From positions 1 through 64,000 of the forward strand of contig NZ_FRCL01000011.1 in the NCBI RefSeq assembly GCF_900142885.1: a DNA stretch of 64,000 bases, given 5' to 3'. Made by a program: the position numbers and the translations under genes. The DNA comes from Flavobacterium xinjiangense (GTDB lineage: Bacteria; Bacteroidota; Bacteroidia; Flavobacteriales; Flavobacteriaceae). Position 1 is the stretch's first letter; each line of letters starts with the position of its first letter. The notes under the pieces were generated by a model, which searched no databases, was not told where the DNA came from, and worked only from the letters and a program-made list of their open reading frames with translations. This document shows positions 16,432 to 24,800 of the stretch, in pieces.

Positions 16432-17127
16432 ATGAAAAAGATTTCAATAGTTGCATTAGCAACACTAATGATAATGGGTTCAATGTTTACAAGTTGTGAA
16501 GCATTAAAAAATACGAATAATGCACAAAAAGGAGCCGGAATAGGAGCTGTTGGTGGTGCTGTAATCGGTGGAATTTTAGGGAATAACCTTGGAAAAGGCG
16601 GAAAAGGAGCACTTGGTGCTGTATTAGGAGGAGTCGTTGGTGGAGTTGCCGGTAGCGTTATTGGTAATAAAATGGACAAGCAAGCAAGAGAAATCGATGC
16701 TGCACTTCCAGGAGCTGAAGTGGTTCGTGTAGGAGAAGGGATTAAATTAGTTTTGAATGAAAATGCAGTGCGTTTTGATACTAATAAAGCTACTTTGACT
16801 GCTACTGCAAAAGCTAATTTAGATAAATTAGTTCCAGTTTTTAAAGAATATCCTGATACTGATATCATTATTTACGGATACACTGATAATACAGGTACTG
16901 CAGCTTATAATTTAAAACTTTCTGCTTCAAGAGCGGCATCAGTTAAAAGTTATTTGGCTAGCAAAGGAGTTTCTTCGGCTAGATTTCAAACAACTGGTTT
17001 AGGAATTGCTGACCCAATTGCATCTAATGAAACAGTTGACGGTAGAAGTCAAAACCGTCGTGTGGAGTTTGCTATTACCGCAAATGAAAAAATGATACAA
17101 GAAGCAAAAGCGGAAGTTAAAAACTAA
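16432..17127 (+). CDS. OmpA-family lipoprotein with glycine-zipper domain
   Basis: A 231-residue envelope protein. I prefer the ATG at 16432 over the one three codons earlier because it gives a normal signal (KKISIVALATLMIMGSMFTSC) with a lipobox cysteine near residue 22. A glycine-zipper segment follows (GAGIGAVGGAVIGGILGNN and GAVLGGVVGGVAGSVIGNKM), which can insert in a membrane. The C-terminal 110 residues are an OmpA domain: VRFDTNKATLTATAKANLDKL, IYGYTDNTGT and the final DGRSQNRRVEFAI, which carry the Asp and Arg that bind diaminopimelate in peptidoglycan. It should link the outer membrane to the cell wall. It forms a pair with the preceding lipocalin-like gene. Confidence 0.9.
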   Translation: MKKISIVALATLMIMGSMFTSCEALKNTNNAQKGAGIGAVGGAVIGGILGNNLGKGGKGALGAVLGGVVGGVAGSVIGNKMDKQAREIDAALPGAEVVRVGEGIKLVLNENAVRFDTNKATLTATAKANLDKLVPVFKEYPDTDIIIYGYTDNTGTAAYNLKLSASRAASVKSYLASKGVSSARFQTTGLGIADPIASNETVDGRSQNRRVEFAITANEKMIQEAKAEVKN

Positions 17128-17147
17128 CGTTATAATATACAAAAAAG

Positions 17148-17176
17148 AAAAGCTGTTTCGCAATGAAACAGCTTTT
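17148..17176 (+). terminator. Intrinsic terminator after the OmpA gene
   Basis: Twelve-base arms at 17148-17159 and 17165-17176 pair perfectly (core AAGCTGTTTC) around GCAAT, followed by a T-run. Confidence 0.85.
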
Positions 17177-17205
17177 TTTTGGCTTTTTATTTAAATTAAA
17201 CAGTG

Positions 17206-17213
17206 TAAATTTG
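17206..17213 (+). promoter_or_regulatory. -7 box (TAAATTTG) of the ABC ATPase gene
   Basis: An exact TAnnTTTG match, 15 bases ahead of the ATG at 17229. Confidence 0.5.
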
Positions 17214-17228
17214 CGCTCTTAAATCACG

Positions 17229-18179
17229 ATGATGCTTGAAATTAAAAACATTTCTTTTACTTATATTGAAAATCCGGTTATAAAGAATGTTAGTTTTGCG
17301 ATTGACAAAGGGCAAAATATAGCTGTTATTGGCGAAAGCGGTTGCGGTAAAAGTACGTTGCTAAAACTCATTTATGGTTTATACGATCTCGATCAGGGAG
17401 CCATTTTGTATGACGAAAAACCAATCTTAGGACCGAAGCATAATCTTGTTCCGGGAGAAGAATATATAAAATATTTAGCGCAGGATTTTGATTTGATGCC
17501 TTACACAACTGTTGAAGAAAACGTGGGTAAGTTTTTGTCGAATACGAATATTAATAGGAAACAAGCAAGGGTTCAAGAACTATTAGAAATGGTAGAAATG
17601 ACCGAGTTTGCAAAAGTAAAAGCAAAATTCCTTAGCGGAGGTCAGCAACAAAGAGTGGCTTTGGCAAGAGTTTTAGCGGTAGAGCCAGAAATAATTTTGT
17701 TGGACGAACCTTTCAGCCAAATTGATACTTTTAGGAAAAACTCTTTACGTCGAAATTTGTTCCGATACCTGAAAGAAAAAGGAGTTACCTGTATTATTGC
17801 TACGCATGATAGTACTGATGCTTTATCATTTTCTGATGAAACTATTGTAATGAAAAATGGAGATGTGATTGCGAAAGGGGACTCAAAAACTTTGTATGAA
17901 AAACCAGCTAATAAGTATGTTGCTTCTCTTTTTGGGGAAGTCAACGAGTTACAATTATCTCAATTAATAGCACTTGAAGAGGACCAGGACGAAATCCTTT
18001 TACTATATCCGCATCAGTTAAAAGTGGTTGATAACGGAATGATGAAAGCGGTGGTAAAGCAATCCTATTTTAAAGGAAGTCATTACTTAATTAAAGCAGC
18101 ATTTGAAAGAAGAGCTATTTTCTTTGAACATGATGCGGAATTAGAGTTCAATCAACAAGTCACATTGATGTTAGCGTAA
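17229..18179 (+). CDS. Orphan ABC transporter ATP-binding protein
   Basis: A 316-residue ABC ATPase. All nucleotide-binding motifs are intact: Walker A GESGCGKST (about 35-43), Q-loop in AQDFDLMPY (about 85-93), signature LSGGQQQRV (135-143), Walker B IILLDEPFS (155-163) and H-loop ATHDS (about 190). Beyond residue 235 lies a TOBE-like regulatory tail (LLYPHQLKVVDNGMMKAVV), as in polyamine, iron and molybdate importers. No permease or binding protein is encoded next to it, so its membrane partner must be elsewhere. Two adjacent ATGs (17229 and 17232) are both possible. A strong terminator follows. The substrate is unknown. Confidence 0.9.
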   Translation: MMLEIKNISFTYIENPVIKNVSFAIDKGQNIAVIGESGCGKSTLLKLIYGLYDLDQGAILYDEKPILGPKHNLVPGEEYIKYLAQDFDLMPYTTVEENVGKFLSNTNINRKQARVQELLEMVEMTEFAKVKAKFLSGGQQQRVALARVLAVEPEIILLDEPFSQIDTFRKNSLRRNLFRYLKEKGVTCIIATHDSTDALSFSDETIVMKNGDVIAKGDSKTLYEKPANKYVASLFGEVNELQLSQLIALEEDQDEILLLYPHQLKVVDNGMMKAVVKQSYFKGSHYLIKAAFERRAIFFEHDAELEFNQQVTLMLA

Positions 18180-18183
18180 GAAG

Positions 18184-18267
18184 CAGTGTTCAGTGTTCAG
18201 TGCTCAGTGTTCAGTACTCACTGTTCATTGCTCAGTGTTCGGTAAACAGTTTTCAGTGATCAGTAAA
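18184..18267 (+). repeat. Heptanucleotide repeat array (CAGTGTT-like)
   Basis: Twelve consecutive 7-base units can be read in register, beginning CAGTGTT, CAGTGTT, CAGTGCT, CAGTGTT, CAGTACT and ending CAGTTTT, CAGTGAT, CAGTAAA. Nine of the twelve begin CAGT. The array lies between the stop codon of the ABC ATPase gene and a terminator hairpin. Confidence 0.85.
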
Positions 18268-18270
18268 AAC

Positions 18271-18303
18271 AAAACCCCAAAATTGTATTAATTTTGGGGT
18301 TTT
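18271..18303. terminator. Bidirectional intrinsic terminator
   Basis: Fourteen-base arms at 18271-18284 and 18290-18303 (AAAACCCCAAAATT and its complement) pair perfectly around GTATT, followed by a T-rich tract. It separates the convergent ABC ATPase and S9 peptidase genes. Confidence 0.88.
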
Positions 18304-18327
18304 GTTTTTTAAAGGAAAAATTCTTTT

Positions 18328-20775
18328 TTACAGACTTTTAGTAGTTTTTGTTTTTACCTCCTCATTATTTTTTAAATACTTTTCTAAGAACTGATCTTGT
18401 TCCCAAAGTAAATGCAAAATATTTTCTTTTGCCACATAACTATGCGCTTCTTTTGGTAAAATTACCATTCGGGCTGGAGCACCTAATCCTTTTAAAGCTT
18501 GGAAATAACGCTCGGTTTGCAAGGTAAAAGTTCCAGGATTATTATCGGCTTCACCGTGAACTAAAAGCATTGGTGTTTTCATTTTATCCGCATTCATAAA
18601 TGGCGACATGGTATTGTAAACATCTGGTCTTTCCCAGTAGTTGCGTTGTTCACTTTGGAATCCAAACGGAGTTAAGGTTCTGTTATACGCACCGCTTCTT
18701 GCAATACCACAAGCAAAAAGGTTAGAATGCGTCAATAAATTAGCAACCATGAAAGCGCCATATGAATGTCCGCCTATAGCCACTTTTTTCTTGTTGATAT
18801 AGCCTAAAGCATCCACTGCATTTATTGCTGCTTCTGCATTGTCAACTAATTGCGACATAAAATTATCATTTGGTTCTGTTGTTCCTTCCCCGATAATTGG
18901 GAAAGAAGCATCATCAAGTACCACATAACCTTTGGTTACCCAATAGACAAAAGATCCATAATACGGGAAAGTGAATTCATTTGGATTTTGATTGCTTTGT
19001 CCTGCTGATTTTTTGTCTTTATATTCTGCAGGGTAGGCCCAAATCAATAATGGTAATTTTTCTTTTTTTACTTTATCGTAGCCTTCTGGTAAATACAAAG
19101 TTCCGGATAATTCAACACCATCTTTTCTTTGGTATTTAATTACTTGTTTACTCACATTTTTGATGCTTTCAAACGGATTTTTAAAAGTGGTAATTGGTGT
19201 TAGACTGTTTTTTTGTTTAATGTTTCTAAAGTAATAATTTGGATAATCATTTTTAGATTGGATTTGAACTAATATCTCTCCTTTTTTGAAATCTTCAATC
19301 TCCAATAAATCTTCTTTTTTGTCTTTATAGGTTGAGGTATAGAGACGTTTAGGCTGTAATGTTTTTAGATTGAATTCGTCAATAAAAGGGAATTGTCCGT
19401 CTTTTGTAAATCCATCTCCAATACGATATGCATTATCATTTTCAATAGCCAACACATATTTATTGTATTGGTTTTTTTTGGTTTCAAAATTACCCGGGTC
19501 AGAATAAATATCCTGTGAATTTCTATCCGAAATTACTTTTGGTTTTTGGTTTAAATCAGATGGATTTATCAAATACGTTTTGGTATTTCGAGTATCATAC
19601 CATTCATCTGAAACAATCGCTACGTTGTCATTTCCCCAAATTACGTTACTAAATCGTTGTGGTGTTTTTACCAATGAGATCGCTGCTGCATCAAAAGGAG
19701 CATTCCAAAGAAAAACTTCATCTCTAAAATCAACTTTGTTGGCTTGGTCACCTTCGTCTAAAGCAACAACATATGATAACGTTGCTGGTTTGTCATTTCT
19801 CCAGCTCATTTCTCTTTTTCCTTTGCGAACTGCCATAAAACCTTTTGGCATAATTTCGTTAAGCGGCACTTCATTGACTGTTTTTATTTCGGTACCATTT
19901 CTATCACAAACTACTGATTTTAATGGAAAACGACTCAAAGGAACAATGTAAGAAAATGGTTTTTGAATGGTAGTCAGCATCAAAAAATTACCGTCTGGAG
20001 AGAAGCTTTCTCCCGCATACATATTTGCTGTTTTGAATAAAGTTGCTGTTCCGTTAATATTTACTTTGTACAATTCAGAAGTAATGATGTTTTCAAAATT
20101 GATTTCGTCATTTTTGTTTTTCAACATATCAGGATAGGTCCTGTTTTGTGATTTTGAACCGTTCGCATTTGAAATAATCGGACCTGTTGGCAAATCTTTT
20201 TTGGCATCCAATAATGTGGCTCTGTTTTTTGGCAGCATTTTTACCAAAATAGTTTCGTTGTCATTGAACCAACTGAATGGGTTTCCCAGATTAGCGTTTA
20301 CTGTGGCTTCGGTTAATTTTGTAGCTTTTGCAGAAGCAACATCTAATACCCAAAGTTGTACTCCCGTATTTGTAGAATGAGAGAATGAAATTTTCTTATC
20401 GTTAGGTGACCAAGAGATATTGCTAATACGAGGGTTTTCAGGTAATCCCGAAACTTGTATTTCAGTTTTGTCTTTTATTTTGCGTAATTTAATGTTAGTA
20501 ATATAGGTGACGGTGCTCGAAATATTGGTTACTGGATTGATACGCAAGCCGCCTAATCGCAATTCTTCCTGATTTAAATCATCTAAAGTTTTATAGGTAT
20601 TTCTATAGCTTAAGAGCATGTATTCTTTTTTAGTATCCATGGACACTGAAGGAGCTCTTTCATAATCTGCTAAATCTAAAATGGATTTAGATGGTTTTTG
20701 GTAGCTCAAGTTTTCTTGTGCCAATGCGGTTAAGCCTAGGCCAAGAAACAACAAGAAGGTGAGTTTTAATTTCAT
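18328..20775 (-). CDS. Exported S9-family prolyl oligopeptidase-like peptidase
   Basis: An 815-residue secreted serine peptidase. The ATG at 20775 begins a signal peptide (MKLKLTFLLFLGLGLTALAQ) with a likely signal peptidase I site after ALA. An upstream TTG lacks that shape. Residues 30-530 form a beta-propeller-like region (LWVLDVASAKATKLTEA is a typical blade). The C-terminal alpha/beta hydrolase domain carries the triad Ser671 (GGHSYGAFM), Asp744 (HGEADNNPG) and His778 (KEAHSYV). The DDASFPIIGEG segment and the overall length resemble the glutamyl-peptidase-like S9 group of Bacteroidota. It likely degrades peptides in the periplasm. Confidence 0.9.
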   Translation of the reverse strand: MKLKLTFLLFLGLGLTALAQENLSYQKPSKSILDLADYERAPSVSMDTKKEYMLLSYRNTYKTLDDLNQEELRLGGLRINPVTNISSTVTYITNIKLRKIKDKTEIQVSGLPENPRISNISWSPNDKKISFSHSTNTGVQLWVLDVASAKATKLTEATVNANLGNPFSWFNDNETILVKMLPKNRATLLDAKKDLPTGPIISNANGSKSQNRTYPDMLKNKNDEINFENIITSELYKVNINGTATLFKTANMYAGESFSPDGNFLMLTTIQKPFSYIVPLSRFPLKSVVCDRNGTEIKTVNEVPLNEIMPKGFMAVRKGKREMSWRNDKPATLSYVVALDEGDQANKVDFRDEVFLWNAPFDAAAISLVKTPQRFSNVIWGNDNVAIVSDEWYDTRNTKTYLINPSDLNQKPKVISDRNSQDIYSDPGNFETKKNQYNKYVLAIENDNAYRIGDGFTKDGQFPFIDEFNLKTLQPKRLYTSTYKDKKEDLLEIEDFKKGEILVQIQSKNDYPNYYFRNIKQKNSLTPITTFKNPFESIKNVSKQVIKYQRKDGVELSGTLYLPEGYDKVKKEKLPLLIWAYPAEYKDKKSAGQSNQNPNEFTFPYYGSFVYWVTKGYVVLDDASFPIIGEGTTEPNDNFMSQLVDNAEAAINAVDALGYINKKKVAIGGHSYGAFMVANLLTHSNLFACGIARSGAYNRTLTPFGFQSEQRNYWERPDVYNTMSPFMNADKMKTPMLLVHGEADNNPGTFTLQTERYFQALKGLGAPARMVILPKEAHSYVAKENILHLLWEQDQFLEKYLKNNEEVKTKTTKSL

Positions 20776-20875
20776 AAATTTAAATAGTGTCAATTATTAC
20801 AGAGTTATTGTTCTGATTGGTCTTAAATAATTGAATAATGTTACATTGAAAAAGAATTGTTGTACGATTTAGACT

Positions 20876-20965
20876 TTTTAGCCCCGATGGGAGCGGCATC
20901 CTTTTATTATCGTTTTTTAACGAGAATGAAAGATATAGCGTACAGCGGGAAATAGCTTCTAAAAA
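20876..20965. repeat. Dispersed palindromic element with central hairpin, copy 1
   Basis: Terminal TTTTTAG and CTAAAAA bound an element whose inside reads GCCCCGAT then GAGCGGCATCC, a variable centre (ATTATCGTT pairing with AACGAGAAT at 8 of 9 positions), then GATATAGCG and GGGAAATAGCTTC. A related element in the opposite orientation lies at 40236-40334. It occupies the divergent gap between the S9 peptidase and KAS III genes. Confidence 0.7.
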
Positions 20966-21026
20966 AAATATAATTGCTTATTACTAAAAAAGTATTAATT
21001 TGTGCCCCGATGTTTTAAGGAATATT

Positions 21027-21034
21027 TAAATTTG
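21027..21034 (+). promoter_or_regulatory. -7 box (TAAATTTG) of the KAS III gene
   Basis: An exact TAnnTTTG match, 29 bases before the ATG. A TTTG at 20999-21002 could be the -33 element (24-base spacing). Confidence 0.5.
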
Positions 21035-21063
21035 CATCCTTGATTTTAATAAAATAACAAAAT

Positions 21064-22071
21064 ATGTACCATTCAAAAATAGCAGGATTAGGATTTTATG
21101 TTCCTTCAAATGTGGTCACCAACGATGATTTGTCGAAAATCATTGACACTAACGATGAATGGATTCAGGAAAGAACAGGGATTCAAGAGCGAAGACACAT
21201 AATAAGAGGCGAGGACACAACCACATCGATGGGAGTAAAAGCTGCTGAAATTGCCATAGAGCGTTCCGGAGTTGCAAAAGAGGATATTGATTTTGTGGTT
21301 TTTGCTACCTTAAGTCCGGATTATTATTTTCCTGGCCCAGGAGTTTTGGTGCAACGTGATTTAGGTTTAAGAACCGTGGGTGCATTAGATGTTAGAAATC
21401 AGTGTTCTGGTTTTATATATGCTTTGTCAGTGGCAGATCAATATATTAAAACGGGAATGTATAAAAATGTTTTGATTATTGGTTCTGAAGTGCATTCGAC
21501 AGGACTGGATATGACTTCTCGAGGGAGAGGAGTTTCGGTGATTTTTGGTGATGGGGCAGGAGCAGCCGTTTTGAGCAGGGAAGAAGATTTGACAAAAGGA
21601 ATTTTGTCTACGCATTTGCATTCAGAAGGGCAACATGCCGAGGAATTAGCACTCGTTGCTCCAGGAATGGGCGCGCGTTGGGTTACCGATATTATTGCTG
21701 ATAATGATCCAAATGATGAAAGCTATTACCCACATATGAATGGACAATTTGTGTTTAAAAATGCAGTAGTTCGTTTTGCAGAAGTAATAAATGAAGGCTT
21801 GCAAGCGAATAACTTACAAGTTTCCGACATTGATATGTTGATTCCGCATCAGGCTAATTTGAGGATTTCTCAATTTATTCAGAAGAAATTTGGATTGGCG
21901 GATGACCAAGTTTATAATAATATTCAAAAATACGGGAATACTACAGCAGCTTCTATTCCTATTGCTTTGACTGAAGCATGGGAAAAAGGAAAAATCAAAT
22001 CGGGTGATACTGTTGTTTTGGCTGCATTTGGTAGCGGATTCACTTGGGGAAGTGCTATTATAAAATGGTAG
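21064..22071 (+). CDS. 3-oxoacyl-ACP synthase III family protein (FabH-like)
   Basis: A 335-residue thiolase-fold condensing enzyme. The KAS III triad is complete: Cys114 (RNQCSGFIYAL), His262 (IPHQANLRI) and Asn292 (KYGNTTAASIP). The segments DEWIQERTGIQERR and FGDGAGAAVLS are also typical. KAS III starts fatty acid synthesis by condensing acyl-CoA with malonyl-ACP. The gene stands alone with its own promoter and terminator, away from the plsX/rpmF genes that usually flank fabH. It may therefore be a paralogue with a different primer or a role in a specialised lipid. Family assignment is firm, the exact substrate is not. Confidence 0.88.
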   Translation: MYHSKIAGLGFYVPSNVVTNDDLSKIIDTNDEWIQERTGIQERRHIIRGEDTTTSMGVKAAEIAIERSGVAKEDIDFVVFATLSPDYYFPGPGVLVQRDLGLRTVGALDVRNQCSGFIYALSVADQYIKTGMYKNVLIIGSEVHSTGLDMTSRGRGVSVIFGDGAGAAVLSREEDLTKGILSTHLHSEGQHAEELALVAPGMGARWVTDIIADNDPNDESYYPHMNGQFVFKNAVVRFAEVINEGLQANNLQVSDIDMLIPHQANLRISQFIQKKFGLADDQVYNNIQKYGNTTAASIPIALTEAWEKGKIKSGDTVVLAAFGSGFTWGSAIIKW

Positions 22072-22112
22072 AATGCCTTTTTAAAAATTAGAATGTTTTA
22101 TTTTTTAAAGCA

Positions 22113-22144
22113 AAAAACCCGGAGTTGGCAAACTCCGGGTTTTT
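22113..22144. terminator. Bidirectional intrinsic terminator
   Basis: Fourteen-base arms (core AAACCCGGAGTT) pair perfectly around GGCA, with A-run left and T-run right. It separates the convergent KAS III and outer-membrane protein genes. Confidence 0.88.
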
Positions 22145-22160
22145 CTTTGTAACAAATTAT

Positions 22161-24572
22161 TTATAGAAGCCCACCACTACCTTGGGTTTCATTTTTGTCA
22201 CGTTGTTTTCTTTGAATGGCTTTGTTTTTACCACTACCAAAACGGTAATTGAATCCTACATATGCCGTTTGGGTTTCCCCTTTAAAGTGTCCGTTTGCTC
22301 TGTATGGACGTTCTCCGTTGAAAGCAAATTGCATTGTGTTGAAGATATCGCTGAATCGTGCGCTGATTGTTCCGCTTCCTTTTAATATGTTATAGCTTGT
22401 GCCAAAATCCATTTTCCATATTGGTTCTCTAACAAATTGAAGTCCTAAATCGCGGCCTCTGTACATTGCTGATAATTGAAAACGCAAATCTTTTGTTGCT
22501 TTGAATGTGTTGCTGATTCTGGCATTGAACAGCGTAGCATCTACACTTACGAATTCAAAAACACCTTTAGTAGCTTCAATGGTTCCTTTTACCGTTTTTT
22601 GATAAGCATCAAGACTGATGTTTGCACTCCACCATTTTTTGAAATCCAAGTTTCCAGAGACTTCCACACCATAAGCATTGTTGTTTTCGAAATTACTGTA
22701 TGATAAGATTTGTTTGGTGTCATTTTCAGGATTGGTATAAATTACTCTGGTAATCTCGTCCTGGATTCTTCTGTAAAAAACTCCTGAAGTAATAGATCCA
22801 ATTTTAGTTTTTTTGGTATAATTTATTTCGTATGAATTGGTAAATTGAGGGACAAGATCAGGGTTTCCTTTAGAGTCTAAAGTAGGAGTGCTGAATTCTC
22901 TAATTGGGTTTACTTGCGAAAGGCTTGGTCTATCCACTCTTCTTGAAAAACTTAGGTTGAAAGAGTTGTTTTCACTCGGATTGTAAGTAATAAAAGTTGA
23001 AGGATACAAACTTAAAATATCATCTTTAAATTTACCGTCGGCTTCGCCGGCTTGCTTGAAAATAGCCTCAGCATTATATTGTTCTAAACGTGCTCCCGCT
23101 TGAAAATTCCATTTCTTCCATTGTTTCCCGAGAGTTACATAGGCAGAATAGATGCTTCTTTCATAATTAAAGTTTGAACTGTATTTATTGTTTAATGAGA
23201 AATTGTTAGTCGTATTGTCATTTCGGCTTTCTAATCCAAGCTCTAATTTAGTTGTTTCAGTCAGCGGGTTAACATAATCAAGATTTACAATTGTGTTTTT
23301 TCCTAAATTTTCAATTTGATTGGTAAATGAGTTGTTATTACCAGTTGTCAAATTTTGTGTGGTGTATAAAGCATCTTCAGGACTGTCGTTTTCACTGTAA
23401 TTAGCTTCTAATTCTAAGTTGTGTCCTGCTTTTTTGAAGGCTAATTTATAATCAAAATTATACGTTTGCGAATAATTTTTACTTTTAGAGTCAAAAGGTT
23501 GTAGCAGGTCATCAATGGTATTATCATCATAATTCATCAATGTTGTTCCAAAAACGCTTGATCTTGATATGTTCTGGTTTGTGTAAAATGAGAACGTATT
23601 TGTATCATTTATATAATAATCCAACCCTACTTTAGCCAAATGAGATGTGTTTTTAAATGCCATGTCAAAATTCATCAAACTCTCTCTGTTCGATTCTTGG
23701 CTATTGATGCTTCCGTTATTTTGATATTGGCCATGATTAAATCCATAATTTCCATAAAAATTAAACTTTCCAGCTCTATAGTTTAAGTCGAATGAAGAGT
23801 TAACTTTCGGAGTTTTTCCAAATGTTACACCGTTGTTAAGGCTTCCATTAAAGCCCAGTTTACTGTTTTTGTTCAAAACAATATTGATGATTCCGCTCAT
23901 TCCTTCTGGATTGTATTTAGCAGAAGGGTTGGTGATTAATTCGATTTGTTTGATAGAAGCTGACGGAATTTGTTGCAATATTTGTGCAGCATCCATATTG
24001 GTTGGTTTACCGTCAATCAAAATACGCACATTCGAATTTCCTCTAAGGCTGATGGCATTCGTTTGCGGATCAACGCTTACAGATGGAATGTTATTCATTA
24101 TTTCTCCGGCAGTTGCGCCTGCAGAAATCAAATCTTTGCCAACGTTAATAATTTTTCTGTCGATTTTCTGTACAATGGTTGATTTTTCACTTACTATTTC
24201 AACTCCTTTCAGTTCAATTGCATCTTCTTCTAAAGGTATGGTGTTTAGGTTAACAATTTTGCTTTCGGTCGTTAGTGAAATTGCTTTAGAAACCGTTTTG
24301 TATCCAATGAATTGTATCTCTACAGTATAATTTTTTAGAGCTAAATTTTTTATTAAGAAAGTTCCATTGTCAGCAGTTATTCCACCGGTAACTACTTTAT
24401 TTACTTCTTTTACCACAATGTTTACGTACGAGAGCGGTTGGTTCGTTTTCTTGTCAATTACTTTACCGGAGATACTTCCAGAGGTTTCCAGAAGTGTTGG
24501 TTTGGCCGAGTTTTGCGCTTGCATCGAAACCATCGTTCCGAATAAGCAGACTAAGATTAATTTGAGATTCAT
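22161..24572 (-). CDS. TonB-dependent outer-membrane beta-barrel protein
   Basis: An 803-residue outer-membrane protein. A signal peptide (MNLKLILVCLFGTMVSMQAQ) is followed by a carboxypeptidase-regulatory-like beta-sandwich (about 33-120: GSISGKVIDKKTNQPLSYVN). A TonB plug domain comes next (about 145-235: NSNVRILIDGKPTNM and GIINIVLNKNSK), then a long beta-barrel of the OMP_b-brl_3 type ending in an aromatic-rich strand (AYVGFNYRFG) before a basic tail. Such proteins take up large or scarce ligands using TonB energy. No SusD-like partner gene is adjacent, so glycan uptake is not indicated. The tail after the last strand (KQRDKNETQ) is unusually polar. Confidence 0.88.
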   Translation of the reverse strand: MNLKLILVCLFGTMVSMQAQNSAKPTLLETSGSISGKVIDKKTNQPLSYVNIVVKEVNKVVTGGITADNGTFLIKNLALKNYTVEIQFIGYKTVSKAISLTTESKIVNLNTIPLEEDAIELKGVEIVSEKSTIVQKIDRKIINVGKDLISAGATAGEIMNNIPSVSVDPQTNAISLRGNSNVRILIDGKPTNMDAAQILQQIPSASIKQIELITNPSAKYNPEGMSGIINIVLNKNSKLGFNGSLNNGVTFGKTPKVNSSFDLNYRAGKFNFYGNYGFNHGQYQNNGSINSQESNRESLMNFDMAFKNTSHLAKVGLDYYINDTNTFSFYTNQNISRSSVFGTTLMNYDDNTIDDLLQPFDSKSKNYSQTYNFDYKLAFKKAGHNLELEANYSENDSPEDALYTTQNLTTGNNNSFTNQIENLGKNTIVNLDYVNPLTETTKLELGLESRNDNTTNNFSLNNKYSSNFNYERSIYSAYVTLGKQWKKWNFQAGARLEQYNAEAIFKQAGEADGKFKDDILSLYPSTFITYNPSENNSFNLSFSRRVDRPSLSQVNPIREFSTPTLDSKGNPDLVPQFTNSYEINYTKKTKIGSITSGVFYRRIQDEITRVIYTNPENDTKQILSYSNFENNNAYGVEVSGNLDFKKWWSANISLDAYQKTVKGTIEATKGVFEFVSVDATLFNARISNTFKATKDLRFQLSAMYRGRDLGLQFVREPIWKMDFGTSYNILKGSGTISARFSDIFNTMQFAFNGERPYRANGHFKGETQTAYVGFNYRFGSGKNKAIQRKQRDKNETQGSGGLL

Positions 24573-24769
24573 GATCGTTTGTTGTTTTGATTTAAATTGA
24601 TTGATGATATTTAATATTTTTAAAAGTTACCTAATAGACTCTTTAATGGATATATTGTTACAAGTATTTCTGAAATAAATAACGGAACTGTATTCAGTAA
24701 TTAGAATAATAGGATATTTTGGGAAGGAAATTATATTGTTTTCCAATTTTCAAATCGATGCAATATGAC

Positions 24770-24777
24770 TATATTTG
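24770..24777 (+). promoter_or_regulatory. -7 box (TATATTTG) of argS
   Basis: An exact TAnnTTTG match, 23 bases before the argS ATG. Confidence 0.5.
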
Positions 24778-24800
24778 CAACCTTAAAATAAACACATAAA

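Noticed and set aside
16410-16868. A 152-residue open frame antisense to the lipocalin-ompA genes
   Set aside because: It is proline-, serine- and alanine-rich low-complexity sequence opposite the glycine-zipper codons, with no support for expression. It is a mirror of a real gene.
18184-18267. CRISPR array
   Set aside because: Units are 7 bases with no spacers, and no cas genes are present in the window.
23833-24330. A 165-residue open frame inside the outer-membrane protein gene on the opposite strand
   Set aside because: It is a frame shadow. The minus-strand gene has clear domains across the same bases.
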